Origin: Nepenthes gracilis
Lineage: Eukaryota > Streptophyta > Magnoliopsida > Caryophyllales > Nepenthaceae
Direction of reading: 5' to 3'
Assembly (NCBI GenBank): GCA_033239525.1
Contig: BSYO01000011.1
Span: forward strand, 12,303,078 to 12,367,077
Length of the DNA: 64,000 nucleotides
The position numbers and the translations under genes are program-made. Positions 23,216 through 34,973 of this stretch are shown here, piece after piece (the first letter of the stretch is position 1; every line of letters starts with the position of its first letter). The notes under the pieces were generated by a model. The model ran no database searches, was not told where the DNA came from, and worked only from the letters and a program-made list of their open reading frames with translations.

Positions 23216-24745
23216 TTTCGAGTCTCAGGCAAGACCCAGAAGCGCGTAGAGGGAAGATCTCAGGCTCGCGATCAGATCTCCTCACTGTAAGGACACACTT
23301 CGAGAGGTCGGGAGGTGACTTGCCTTAAGATAGCTGATCATTCAAGCTGTAGCAATAGGATGCACCTTGCGCTCCTTGGAAAGGCTCTTGCCAATGGCGA
23401 GTCAGCCAATGGGACTAGAAGTGAGAAGCCCCCAGGAAGCTCAGTTGGTGAAACTCGGGATCCTTTGACTCTCGGGTCGAGCAAATGGGTCGATATCATG
23501 ACCATGGTCAAGCCTGGGATCCCGATCTCTGTGACTCCCTCTTTGAGGATGCCGCTTTGCTTTCTAGTGGAGTGTCAGGGCTGCTGGTGATAATTTGCGC
23601 TCGATCCTGATCATTCCCATGAAGGGAAGTTGTGGCCCTGAGGAGACGCAGTTATCATCTCAGCCTTCTGGCCTTGGACGAACACGTCTGGTTGGTTGAG
23701 CTCGCCCCCACCAAGAGGAGGTCGTGACGCTGAAAAGATGAGGTTGCCGGCTAAACTTGGAAGCTATCATTACCAGGCTTTTGCTAGCCTAGGCTGTCAC
23801 CCGCATGTACCGTCAATGCTCGGTCATTCTTGAGGACGTCGTAGCTTTCATGCATCTAGTCCTAGTTCGTCGATTGTCGTTGACTGATGGTGCTCTCTCC
23901 TTCGGGAAGAAGTTGCCACACGCATGCTGAAAAGCCCCCTAAGGTTTTGAGTTCGACCACACATGAGCCGATCGATGATGGGACCAAGGTTTAATTCTAC
24001 TGTTTACGGGCTGCCTGGATGATCAGGGTTCAATTCGACCGCTTATAGGCTACCTGAATTATTAGGATTTAATTCGATCACTCATGGGCTGCCTGAATGA
24101 TCAGAGTTTAGTTACGACCGCTCATAGGTCGCTTGGATAACCAAGGTTTAGTTACAAGCGGGTGAAAACTCGCTCGACTTAGGGGTAGTCTAGGTTGCAT
24201 GATTTATGCAGTGTTATGTGATCACTCGTATGAGCAGCTAATATTTCTATCCTATTAATGGAAATATGATTCAAGCAAGTAGTATGGTATATACAAGACT
24301 TACTTGGATTCGGCGTGGAATCGTCGTCGGCACGTGAGTGGTGCTTTTGTAATTGGCTCACCGTATCAAGTGTCTCACCGTATCAAGTGTATGGCTAGTG
24401 TGCACCACTTTGGAGGGTTGTCAGGGCACTTTGGTAGGTTCCTCGGCCTATGGCCCCTATGCTCCGTAGGATTCGGTCTCCATGAATTGGTTGGGTAGCG
24501 TGCTATTGCCGTGCTAGGTAGCCTGCTGGCCTGTGGTTCGAGTTCTGTTGTTGACTGATACTACCTCAGGTGACCCGGACCAGTGCAGTGCTGGGCTAGA
24601 GATATTTTCTGTGGTGCAATTGGTGGTGGGTCAAGCACGTCGAGCCCCCATTGCAAGTTTTGCCATAACTTTTATAGGGTTTGCTATCATGCAACAGGTG
24701 GCAACAGGATCGACCTACTGACTGGGGTGATACTGTGTGGTGAAG
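23216..24745 (-). mobile_element. LARD internal region shared with the window-end copy
   Basis: Non-coding. Its reverse complement is recognisable at about 61,960-63,510: for example GCACGTCGAGCCCCCATTG here and CAATGGGGCCTCTACGTGC there, and CTTGCCTTAAGATAGC here and GCTATCTTAAGGCAAG there. A short array of about four units of roughly 50 bp (TAGGCTACCTGAATTATTAG type, 23,990-24,150) is included. No coherent reading frame was found. Confidence 0.7.
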
Positions 24746-25430
24746 ATCAGGCCGAAAAAGATCTGGCGGCGAGCGCTCGGGCAAGCCAGAGAAGATCTGG
24801 CGATGAGTTTTGGAAAGCCAGAGAAGATCTAGCGATGAGTTCTGGAAGGCCAGAGCGATCTACGGCGGGGAGCTCCTACAGGTCCGAGAAGATTTGGCAG
24901 CGAAAATCTCTGGTAGGCCAGAGAAGATCTAGCGGCAAAGAGCTATGGCAAGCCAGAGAAGATTTGCCGATGAATAGTTCCAGCAGGCCAGAGAAGATCT
25001 AGCGATGAGTTCTAGCAGGCCAGAGAGATCTCGCGGCGAGAGCTCCGACAGGCTAGAGAAGATCTGGCGGTGAGAGCTCCAACAGGCCAGAGAAGACCTG
25101 GCAATGAAGGTAACTGGCTGGAGAGCCGAAACGCTTTTCAATCTAATTGGAATGCCAGAATGCTCCTTAGTATGAAAAACTAGTATAGTTTCAATCTGAT
25201 TTGCCGATGAATAGTTCCAGCAGGCCAGAGAAGATCTAGCGATGAGTTTTGGCAGGCCAGAGAGATCTCACGGCGAGAGCTCCGACAGGCTAGAGAAGAT
25301 CTGGTGGTGAGAGCTCCAACAGGCCAGAGAAGACCTGGCAATGAAGGTAACTGGCTGGAGAGCCGAAACACTTTTCAATCTGATTGGAATGCCAGAATGC
25401 TCCTAAGTATGAAAAACTAGTATAGGATGG
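24746..25430 (-). repeat. LARD internal array with recent 237-bp duplication
   Basis: Units of about 30-35 bp around GGCCAGAGAAGATCTGGCGA run through 24,780-25,110. A larger segment, 24,961-25,197, is directly repeated at 25,198-25,425. It begins GATTTGCCGATGAATAGTTC and ends TATGAAAAACTAGTATAG, with only a few differences, so the duplication is recent compared with the element. Confidence 0.85.
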
Positions 25431-25981
25431 CCGAATGAGAGACGAAATGCCGGAGAGCTTTTGCATTTTGTAGGACACTGAGATGCTCTATTTAGTTGAA
25501 GAGTGAAGGATGGAAGCAAAGCTTAAGTTTTGAGTGAAGCTTTGCTGCTTGGCCTGGCTCCTTGGAACCGGATTGATCACTTCTCCGGGAGTGGGCCTTG
25601 TCTCTCGGATACTCTCAAATATCGAGGTCGTCGGGCTGATGAGATAGGTATTGGGGGACGCCTGGGTCTTGAGGTCGTCAAGCCGATTGATCCTTTGAGG
25701 ATGTTGACTTTCTCGGATCTCTTGAAAGCTGATCGGCGAAGCCCCCAGTATTACATCGTCTGACAGATGCAGTCGGTCAGGAAGAGGGTGTTCTACTGAG
25801 TACCAGGCACTCGTACATCTGGTGTCAATCACCTATTGGCATAGTTACCCGATGAGGGGTCGCTGCTATGGGAGGTGAAATCTTCAGCGGACGTGCTGGC
25901 TAGAGTACGGGTATTGACCATGTTTATTTTGTGTAATAGATTGAGTGTTGAGGGGAGACGCTAGATTTTTTGTCACATTTT
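25431..25981 (-). mobile_element. LARD 5' untranslated-type internal region
   Basis: No recognisable gene. Two ORFs of 77 and 114 codons (25,530-25,763 plus, 25,488-25,832 minus) overlap each other and resemble no family I know, so I do not call them genes. The region leads into the primer site at 25,982-26,000. Confidence 0.5.
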
Positions 25982-26000
25982 TTACAGACGGCGCCAACAA
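25982..26000 (-). other. LARD primer binding site
   Basis: The minus strand reads TTGGCGCCGTCTGTAAAAA directly inside the 5' LTR. TGGCGCCGT is the start of the primer site used by many plant Tat elements (tRNA-Asp-like 3' end). The Tat element here has the decayed form TTGACATCGTCTGTAGGAA at 41,777-41,795. Confidence 0.7.
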
Positions 26001-27595
26001 TGCGTCCCGGGTCCCTGATTATTGTACAAATTAGAGAGCCTTCCAATCTTCCATTGCGGGTTGATCTGGATTGGGTCTGGTATCTGTCACTGATAACCAA
26101 GAACTTGCATAACACGAACCACAAATAAGAGGTCAGATGACAACGGGGGGTATCTCTCGTTGACACTCCGACGCTCAAGTCAAATATCTTCCGTAATAAA
26201 CGGAGGAATGCATGTTTAAAGATAAACGTGGTGAGAATGCAAAGATACAACGATGAGGTGAGTACGAGAGGGATGTATTTGGAGGCTTGAGCTCCGTGAA
26301 TGCGCCTGGCAAAGGGGCGACTTACTTATACGCTCACACAAGGTGGCTTATAGGTGTGCCTGTGGAGGGCGGCTTGAAAGCGCGCTTGGTAGAGAGGCGG
26401 TTATAGGTGCGCCCGGCAGAGGGGCGGCTCATAGGTGCACTCGTGGAGAGCATCTTGGAGATGCACCCAGTAGAGGAGCTGCTTATAGGTGCGCCTGCGG
26501 AGGGGCGGCTTAGAGGTGCATCCGGCAAAAGGCCGGCTTAGATGTGCTCCCTCAGAGGGCTACTTAGAGCTGCGCCCGGTAGAGGGGCGACTTATAGGAG
26601 CCCACAGAGGGCGGCTTATAGGTGTGTCTGGCAGAGGGGTGGCTTATAGTTGTGCGCATATAGAACGGCTTAGAAGTGCGCCCGCGGAGGACGACTTAGA
26701 GGTGCGTCCGGTAGAGGGGCGGCTTAGAGGTACGCTCATAGAGGGCGGCTTAGAGGTACGCTCATAGAGGGGCGGCTTATAGCTGCGCCCACGGAGGGCT
26801 ACTTTGAGGAGAACGACTAAGTTGCACTAGTGAGTCAACATTCTAGTTACCTGAGCGGAAAGTTAAGTCTTGGACTGCGAGCTCCTGACTCCAGGATGGA
26901 GGGATTGTGACTGCAATACGGAGGGTTGAGAGCCTCCTAGCTGGCGGAGGGCGGAGGGCGTCCAGACTGTGGAGGGCTGAGGGCCTCCAAACAGGAGGAG
27001 AGTTGAGGGCCTCCTAGTGGCTGAGAGTCAATGGCCTCCATGCCTCGTGGAAGGAGGAGAGCTCCGTGCCTCCTGGATGAAGGGTTGAGGGTCTCTGTGC
27101 TTCCTAGAAGGAGGAGGGTTGAGGGCCTATTGACGAGAGGAGGGCTGATGGCCTCCAGACGAGCAGAGGGCTGAAGGCTTCCTAGCTGGTGGAGAGCCTA
27201 TGGCCTCCGAACTGGAGGAGGGCTGGTAGCCCCTGACAGCGGAGGGCTGAGGGCCTCCGAACGGGAGATGGCTGATGGCCTCCGAACGGCCGGAGGGCCA
27301 ATGGGCCTCCTGGATGAAAGGAGGGCCGAGAGTCTCCTGGCCGCCAGTTTGCTCTCGGTGGAGATTGGCTAGCAACGGTTATACCATTCTCCGAGCCATA
27401 TGGAGCCTTATAGAGCTTCTTGGTGCTTCTCTCGCCAGTCCCTCAGTGCTTGATGGTGCTTGGTTTTATAGTGGGATTTACAGATGCATAGTTTCTCCAA
27501 AAGTAATGTGGGACTTTTATTTTAAAGGAAGTATGTTGGATTGTAGGCTTACTGCGAGACCTGGCTCATTAGTCCTATAGTTACTGGACCCATCA
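26001..27595 (-). repeat. LARD 5' LTR (right copy)
   Basis: Same arrays as the left LTR but shorter: array 1 about 26,300-26,815 (some 18 units), array 2 about 26,880-27,350. The minus-strand TATA-like box CTCTATAAGGC is at about 27,408. It is about 590 bp shorter than its partner, through array contraction or expansion since insertion. Confidence 0.85.
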
Positions 27596-28090
27596 ATATA
27601 ATATATTTATTATTCTAAATTATTATTTAGTATAATGTATATTTTTATCTAAAAAAATATATTTAATAAATATTTGATATAATATATATAATTGAATATA
27701 TATTAGGTATATATAATTACGTGTATATATTAAATATTTATTAATTATTTGATATAATATTACGTATTAAATATTTATTAAATATTAAATATATATAATT
27801 ACGTATATATATCAAATACTTATTAATTATTTAATATAACATTACATATTATTAAATATTATATTTGATATAATATTACATATTATTATATAATATATAA
27901 TATTATGTATTAAATATTTATTAAAAACTACGTACATATAATTATGTATATATATCAAATATTTAATAAATATTTAATACATAATATTACGTGTTATTAT
28001 ATAATATGTAATATTATGTATTAAATATTTATTAAGTATGTAATATTATATGTATATAATAAATATTTATTAAATAATTATGTATGTGCA
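27596..28090. repeat. AT-only minisatellite beside LARD
   Basis: Nearly pure A/T repeats of about 60-70 bp built from TATTAAATATTTATTAA, TTTGATATAATATTACGTA and TATATATAATTACGTATATA. It ends in TGTGTGTGTGTATATATATA (28,095-28,113). No gene. It may be the continuation of the AT microsatellite on the left side of the LARD. Confidence 0.75.
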
Positions 28091-28556
28091 TGTGTGTGTG
28101 TGTATATATATATCAAAGCATTTTTGGAATATAGAAAAATTGATATGGAAATAATTATTTTCAACTACCTAGGAATAATTAATGCCAATGGGGAGGTCAT
28201 AATAGTTATTTCTTGATATCCAGGAATAACTATTCCTTTATAAATATTTATTTATTGTCAAAATGTAACTAAATAGTAAAATAAATATTTTAAAATAAAT
28301 AAGATAGAAATAGAAATTTTATTTCTACCAATCAAATATGCGGTAAATATGATTGTTGGTAACATATTTTTATCAGAAGCTAATAAAAATAAAAATTAAG
28401 TTTATATCCATACCAACCACCCCAACCCCAATCGTGCTATCAAATATAATAAGCTAACAAATCAAGTTGATCACTACGACGGAGATATGTAATCATCAAA
28501 AACGCATGATCAACTCTTTTTAAAAAAATTTTTTTTTGGCTGCCCTTTGTTAGCTT
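28091..28556. other. AT-rich 3' flank of the P450 gene
   Basis: No gene or recognised element seen. It lies downstream of the minus-strand P450. Confidence 0.6.
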
Positions 28557-28562
28557 TTTATT
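28557..28562 (-). terminator. Poly(A) signal of the CYP716 gene
   Basis: AATAAA on the minus strand, 36-41 nt after the TGA stop at 28,598-28,600, followed by T-rich sequence. The position is typical for a near-upstream poly(A) element. Confidence 0.6.
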
Positions 28563-28597
28563 GCACGAAACGACCTTACACTGCTAAGAACATCGTA

Positions 28598-31500
28598 TCA
28601 GAGATGGTGAGGAACGAGACGAACGGGAAGCCCATTTTCTGGAATAGGCATTGGATTGGCAATTATCTTCTCCTTTGGAAGTACCTTCTCCCATTTGAAT
28701 CTCCTCACAATATTGTGCATGAATACTAATATTTCCAATCTTGCGTATTCTTTTCCCGGGCACATCCGTGGTCCTCCTCCGAAGGGAACGTATGTATGGG
28801 GAGCCGGGCCATCCCCTTCAAACCTAGTCGGATCAAATTTCTCTGGATTTGAAAAATATTCGTGATCCATATGTGTTGAATATACGCTCCAATATAACTG
28901 TAATTGCATGAGAAAAAAAGAAAAAGAAAAATACTTCATAAATAAATTTTTATTATAGCACAGAAAATAATACAAAAAGTCTTTTAAATCCTATTACATG
29001 GAGTCAAAGTATATATCGTTTCTTTTAATTCTAAAAATTGGGTTGATTTGATACAAAATGTGCTGTAATATTGCCATAACATATATTTGGTTCTTTCTAC
29101 TTATACCCGCATGAAAAACAGTAGTTAAACGAGAATTTATTTGAATTCCCATTTTAAAAAATATAAATTTTAATTTTTTTGACTAATAATTTGCTAAAAA
29201 ATGAGTTTTTTTAATGACCCTATCACAATATAGTTGATCCCCATCCTCTATTTTCTTGAAGAAGTCAATTCTCCATCGCACGTTCCTGATTGAATTACCT
29301 TAAATACTCTATTTATAAAGCTAATATAGCGTAAACCTATGAATTTTATATCTTATTTTTAATGTTATACCTAATCTATTTTAATATTATCTTTTTAAGT
29401 ATGCATACTCTTTCTATATATCATCATTTAAGTTGCCTACTATTGTATAAGATCATCTGATATACATAATTTAACTAGAAATTCTTGTATAAAATTTTCT
29501 TATTCATTTTAATTAGATGTGTGAAACTACGTACTATGTAGTATTCAAGTTAGATTTTAATAGGAGCACAACTAAGGCTGCTAACCTTCCACCCTTTGGG
29601 AACAAAGAAACCAGCGTAAGTGAAGTCATGAATGGCCTCTCTGAAGGTTCCTTGCAGTGGGGGCATGAGTCGCATTGCTTCACAAGCCACATTCCATGAA
29701 TACTTCATCTTCTGAATGTCGTCCCACTTCAGCAACTCTCTTGGATCTTTTGATCTTGCAATCTCCATTTGCTCTATTACAACAAAAGACAGAGCGTGTG
29801 AGGAAAAACAGTTGCTTTCACAAAATTTATTAGACTAGTTGTTGGCTTTGGGAAAAAGACATGATATAATGATATGGTTAATCTAATATAATTCGAAAGT
29901 CACTTATTAAAAAAAAAAAATTTTCTGCAACGTATAGTATACATAGTCATATATATGTAAATATTCTTTCATCTCTCCAAAAGCCCTACGCTTATTAGTT
30001 TATTGACAGGTCTGATGAAAATTAATTATAAAAGTCATTATTTATATACTGCACGGAATCTATTTTCATAGTTTGATAGTAACCCTTATAAGTTATTCAA
30101 ATTATACTCAAACTTATACTATCACATAGTGAGTATGTATTTATAGTATGACTCACACATCAAATATATCACATTTAAAAAAATATAAATATCTTTCAAA
30201 AAACAATCAATTTGCTCTTGCTATTAGTTGGTTTCCAGGCTGATTTTCTGTTTTTTAGCAACCAACAATTTACTAGAGTTTGTGAAATTCGAGAGAGCTC
30301 CATCTTTTGCAAAGATAAAGAAGCTCATTCTATATGTCTTGACCATCTATTATAAATTAAATAATAATAATTTAATTATTTTTTTTAAAAAAAATTAAAA
30401 ATTAATTATTATAAAATAATTAAATTATAATTATTTATTAAAAAATAACATCTAAAAAAAAAAAAAAAGTCCCTCTACCACTTGACAATTTAAAGCCCTC
30501 CTCAATCCTGGTTTGTTAGAGGCAAAAATAAAAAGGGTCACTCAATACCCCGAGATTCTCATAACTTCTACTTATATTGTTGCACTATTACGCAAATAAA
30601 TAGAAGGGCATTGACAGGAAAGATATACAAGGCTAAAGCACTAGTGAAGGTTACTGTTTCTAAAGAAATCAATACTCCCCTAGATGGTAGTGCGTACACT
30701 GCCCTTATTGTGAGAAATAATGCTTTTCTGGAGTAACGAGGAAGAATATTTTACATTTTGGGATACTAAACAGTAAAATGCTAGTTTATATCCGAACAAC
30801 GTAATAAATTAACAATAAAATCTTATATCTTATTTAAGTATAGCTGACTATATGAATTTATCTTCATTGTTTCATTTAATTTATTTTAATATACCTTGAG
30901 AATAAAAATAATTTAACATTATTTGACCGATTAAAACAAAAATACATAAACTCCGTAAATGTATACAATATATACTTAAGTAAATCTCCCATCATAACTT
31001 AGGGGCTCATGGTGTGGCAATACATCGGCCTAAATTTAAGTTTTAAAATATTTTTCTAAAACATATGAATGATTTATTTGTAATTTTAATTTTTTTTGAA
31101 TATAAATATTTTAAGATTTTAACATCATAAAAAATAATAAAAAATTTGCAAATTAAATAATTTGAATCATTGGATTCTGTCGAATTCAGTCATTCAAGAC
31201 TTCTTCGTCTTGAAGCAATAGAGGGCCACTAATCCAAAAAAATATAGAGATGTAGAGAGGAAAGTGTCACCCTTATAAACCATGTTGTAGACATGAGGAA
31301 GCTCGGCAAGGTAACGAACAATGGAAGTAATGGCCACACTCGTTGTGTCATGGCCACCAATTAATAAACCTAAAATCTTATCGGCTATCTCGAAGTCATT
31401 CATGTGGCACCCTTCGCTGTCCGTGGTAGTAACCATGTGAGCAAGTATGTCGTGCGTTGGCGTGGCCACTACAGCCTCAGCCAAATCGATCCTCCTCTGC

Positions 31501-33028
31501 TTAATGATTTTTCTTAGTTGTTTTCTGATGATATCTGAGGCCTTGATTGCACGGTTGAACGGCGTTCCAGGCAAGTCTATAGGAAGGGTCATGACTCCGG
31601 ATGTCAACATATTGAATCGATCGGCAAGTTTTGCAATGTGAATTGGATCTTTCATGCTCATAAATAAACGACATGCTAGCCAAAACGTATACCTGAAAAA
31701 TTAGAAATAAAACTTAAACTTAAAAATTAAATTTTATGATGGTCTAACTCTTAACGAAAATTTAAAGAAATGAAGTGTAATTGTAGTTATGTAGACCAAA
31801 CAATGGTGAATTTTATGACGGTGCAATTAGTTGTCTAGAACTAAAATTAAAACGAAGAAAATTGTCGAAGACAATTTCAATTTTTAATATTTTATTCTCT
31901 TATCTTTTTTTTTCCCCAAATTTATTCAGTGCCTTAATTTTAGGACCATATATTTTACAAAATAACTTAGTTAAATTTATGGTGCTGCGACATGCGTTAT
32001 AAATGGGTAATATAAAGAGTTCCATATAAGCATGTACTATAATTTTGGTACCTTAGTTTATTGACATCATGCATGTAATAGTATATGCATATATAAGTAT
32101 TATATATATTAATTTAGCTTAAAATCTTATTCAATATAAAATTGATAGTAAAATAAAAAATTAAATTATAATATTAAGGAAAAGAAGAATATTTTTTGGA
32201 ATGCGGACATTTTATCCTTAGATTGAAAATTTAAAGGTCTAAATTTTATATATAAAAAATTATAAAAATGGGTAATTGTTATATTTTTTTTGTTCTGTTT
32301 TATTTTTTATAATATGAGTTTTTAAAATATATTTCAACATTATAAATAATGAAAATAAAATAATTATCTATATATTTTGTAAATTTGATAATACATATAA
32401 AATATAAATTGTTAGATTATCTCAACCCAAATCAAATAGTTTCAATATAGTCTTAAGAAAGATTGCTGTGCTGTGAGGTTTTGACTTACTGCTTGGCAAG
32501 AGGGAAGACGGCAACTTCCTCTTTGTTTTCCCATGCAGAAGCGAAGTGGCCTTGGGCAATGGTGTCCATGATTCCAATATAACTCTTCAAAGCTTCTGGC
32601 TTAAGGAACTGAGGAATCAACTTTCTCATTCTCTTCACGTCTTCTTTCTTATCGCTCCTCGCCGGGAATATCTTTTTCACGGAATCAGGCCACCAACCGG
32701 TGACCAGCTTGCCCTCGTTCGAGAACAAGAACTTGTTGCCGGCGGCCCTGCACATCACGGCCACCGGCTCCCCGAGGATGCTGGTCTTGAAGCACTCCCG
32801 CGAGAATTTGTTCATCCGATCGTGTATGAATCTCTGCGGATGGCCTTTCCATCCTGCGGACACAAACTCGAGGCTCTCGCCGATGATCGGCCATCCGTAT
32901 GTTCCTGGCGGAAGACTGGCCGCGGAGAAGAGTGATTTGTGCTTGGAAAAGAGGACTTGGAGAGAGAAAATGATGGAGAAGACGAAGCCCAGGAGAAGGT
33001 AGGGAAGGCAGAGAAGCAAGAGCTCCAT
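28598..33028 (-). CDS. CYP716A: Cytochrome P450 CYP716A-type triterpenoid oxidase (beta-amyrin 28-oxidase-like), 4 exons
   Basis: Intact P450 of 482 aa. Exons on the minus strand: 33,028-32,490, 31,692-31,271, 29,773-29,586, 28,897-28,598. Every intron is GT-AG and phases join cleanly (1,449 nt including stop). Visible: N-terminal membrane anchor (residues 2-27), proline hinge [14 protein letters not shown] (39-52), I-helix GGHDTT (292-297), ExxR as EAMR (352-355), FDPTRF (404-409), and heme loop [18 protein letters not shown] with ligand Cys429. [12 protein letters not shown] (181-192) and the [14 protein letters not shown] run are CYP716 hallmarks. The family is ER-bound, uses NADPH-P450 reductase and oxidises pentacyclic triterpenes, often at C-28. 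The exact substrate cannot be read from sequence; another CYP716 subfamily is possible. It is the only gene here that looks functional. Exon 1 is GC-richer than its surroundings. Confidence 0.95.
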
Positions 33029-33070
33029 GGCCTGAAATTGTTGCGGTTTGGATGGCGTGAGTAGTGGGCT

Positions 33071-33080
33071 CTTATATAGG
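33071..33080 (-). promoter_or_regulatory. TATA box of the CYP716 gene
   Basis: The minus strand reads CCTATATAAG about 43-52 nt upstream of the ATG. That predicts transcription starting about 15-20 nt before the ATG, so the 5' UTR would be very short. Confidence 0.6.
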
Positions 33081-33844
33081 ATCGAGAAGGGTGGCTCTCC
33101 GTCACCAGGGAGCCATTGGATTAACTATAATCCAATTTTTATTTTATTAAAAATAAAAAATAAACCTATTATGCTATTTTTAAAATTTTTTTAGGAAAAA
33201 AACATCGGTGACAAATTAACGACTTGGGATTCATCTCGAACACCACAATCAACCCTCAATTCTTAGACAACCTAAAATATAAAACGAGTACTTCTACAAA
33301 ATTATGTTCTATACTCTTTAACAATGGACTATTATTGGGCCGACCCACCTCTCATTCACCATTTTTCTTACACCTTATAAAGGGTGTACGGCCTGTCCTG
33401 GTAAATGTTTATTTTCCTTCCTTAAGTCTTTCGGTCTGTTTGCTATTTAGCCCAACTTCAAATATCGAAGAACCTTATAAAAAATCTTTTTAATTTTTCA
33501 TCCTTGATATATTGTGCATGAATTTTTGTTAGCATAAACAAAACTTTATCTACTTAGGTTTAATAGATTTTTTGAGGCAAATCATTATTTCAAATAAGCA
33601 TCATGAATATTTGATATAAATTGATATAACATTGGTCTAATCATTAAATTTATAATAGAAAGTATTTTTCAATAGTTGGAAATTTTATTAGGCCTTAAGC
33701 TAGATAATAGGATCTCTATTTTTACCAAAATAAAAATCTTTATTTATGAACTCATCTACTTATGTAACTATTTTACAATTTTTATACAGCTCTTTCTTAT
33801 AAATATAAAGAAAAGTTTTTAAAAAATAAAAAAAAATCAGAAAA
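33081..33844. other. Upstream flank of the P450 gene
   Basis: AT-rich intergenic DNA that should contain the P450 promoter region. No coding sequence recognised; the 89-codon plus-strand ORF at 33,224-33,493 matches nothing I know and is probably chance. No mobile element is recognisable until the dispersed repeat at 33,845. Confidence 0.5.
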
Positions 33845-34080
33845 TGGTCAAAAAATACTTATAAAAAGGATTATATGTAAATCATAATAGTACTCTTTCC
33901 ATTTTTACCACTGCAAGTGGCCTCGGTAAGGTGGTTTTCTGGGTGTTTTCTTATTGTAATTCTTATTATTATAACATTATTATTACTAATGTTATTTTAA
34001 ATATTATTTAATTATTAATATTTTTGTTATATTTTCGGTTTTCTGAATGTACGGAATACTATACTTAAAGATAGCTATTG
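33845..34080 (+). repeat. Dispersed repeat X, left half (split by Tat element)
   Basis: TGGTCAAAAAATA..GGATTATATGTAAAT..AATAGTACTCTTTCC matches 50,304-50,500 closely. The match stops near 34,043 at GGTTTTCTG; the other half resumes at 42,717. The last five bases, TATTG, are the target duplication. Confidence 0.8.
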
Positions 34081-34973
34081 TGATGTGTCCTGAATTTGAG
34101 TCTTTGACGAATTTGGGTTTGACTGAGTTTTAGGTTCGTGTTGATGTGGGTCCTAGTCCCCGAGCTATTTGGCTTGGATTCTATACACCACAACCAAAGA
34201 CGAGAAGTCAGAGAAAAACGGTGGGACTTGCCTCTCAATTTATCCTTCGATATTCAAATCAATTATCTTTCTTCTAAAATGAAGAATGCAAAGACAGAAT
34301 TTACTGGTAATAGTACAGAGAAGGGGATTTATGAGTATGACTCGGAGGGGGCGCTTAGTGTGGAGCGATTTTTGGTGGTGCACTGCGTCGAGTGGCTTTT
34401 ATGGCCACTAAGTTCACAGAGAGGGAATAATGGGAAATAGAATGGCGCTTGATTAGTTCAAAAGTGGGATTGTTTGTGTCGGTTTGAGCACTGAAGTGAG
34501 CGCGTCTCTGGTGTATGTCTCTAAGGTTTTTTATAACCGTTTGACCTTGTCACCTTTCCTTAGACGGTAAGACTAGCCGCCAATTGCCTAGAGAGGTTTC
34601 TTTCCATTGGGAGAGAAGATGCTAGTGCTATTTAAGGTAGTAATGATAGGAAGAAAGGATTCCTTCATTATTTGCGGAGATGTCGTATACAGTGAATATT
34701 GGGGTTCCATCGTGGGACATGTGTTGAATTGGGAGCTTCCATTCCATAGTATATCGCGATATGAGGACATACTTCGTATTGTGATCAGTTGAGGAAGGCA
34801 ATCTCTTGTGCACGGGAATAGGGGTCATGGGCCTTATTAAGTTTGGACCTCATCCAGCTTTCTGGAAGTCATCTCCTGTCAATTAGGATGTTGATCATCC
34901 ACTGGGCTAGTGGGCTATACTTCTCTTAAGCTGATCACCTTTTTTGTCAGGCCCATTTTAACCATCCCCATCA
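34081..34973 (-). repeat. Tat element 3' LTR (left copy)
   Basis: Matches 41,796-42,716 through ACACCACAACCAAAGAC, AGGTTTCTTTCCATT and GAGAAGATGCT. The minus-strand TATA box is GGTTATAAAAAACC (about 34,525-34,536). Divergence from the right LTR is obvious by eye, so the insertion is not recent. Confidence 0.88.

Larger units (their letters stand above)
20226..27595 (-). mobile_element. Non-coding LTR retrotransposon (LARD), Tat-like
   Basis: Left LTR 20,226-22,409 (TGTATCC..CCCATCA), internal 22,410-26,000, right LTR 26,001-27,595 (TGCGTCC..CCCATCA). The minus-strand orientation rests on two signs. The reverse complement of 25,982-26,000 is TTGGCGCCGTCTGTAAAAA, a Tat-type primer site just inside the right LTR. 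The reverse of 22,410-22,424 is a polypurine tract (GCATGGGGGGCTAG) just before the left LTR. The 3.6-kb internal region holds no gag or pol and several tandem arrays, so it fits a large retrotransposon derivative moved in trans. No perfect 5-bp TSD is seen; both flanks are AT microsatellite. Confidence 0.8.

Noticed and set aside
23315..25002. Plus-strand ORFs of 91 and 139 codons in the LARD interior
   Set aside because: The 139-codon one is the GGCCAGAGAAGATCT array in translation. The 91-codon one is not conserved as a frame in the copy at 63,100-63,450.
20221..27600. A 5-bp target duplication for the LARD
   Set aside because: TATGT on the left and ATATA on the right do not match, and any short match in AT repeats would be meaningless.
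32546..33105. Plus- and minus-strand ORFs of 69-129 codons over P450 exon 1
   Set aside because: Shadows of the real exon in other frames; exon 1 is GC-rich, which keeps other frames open.
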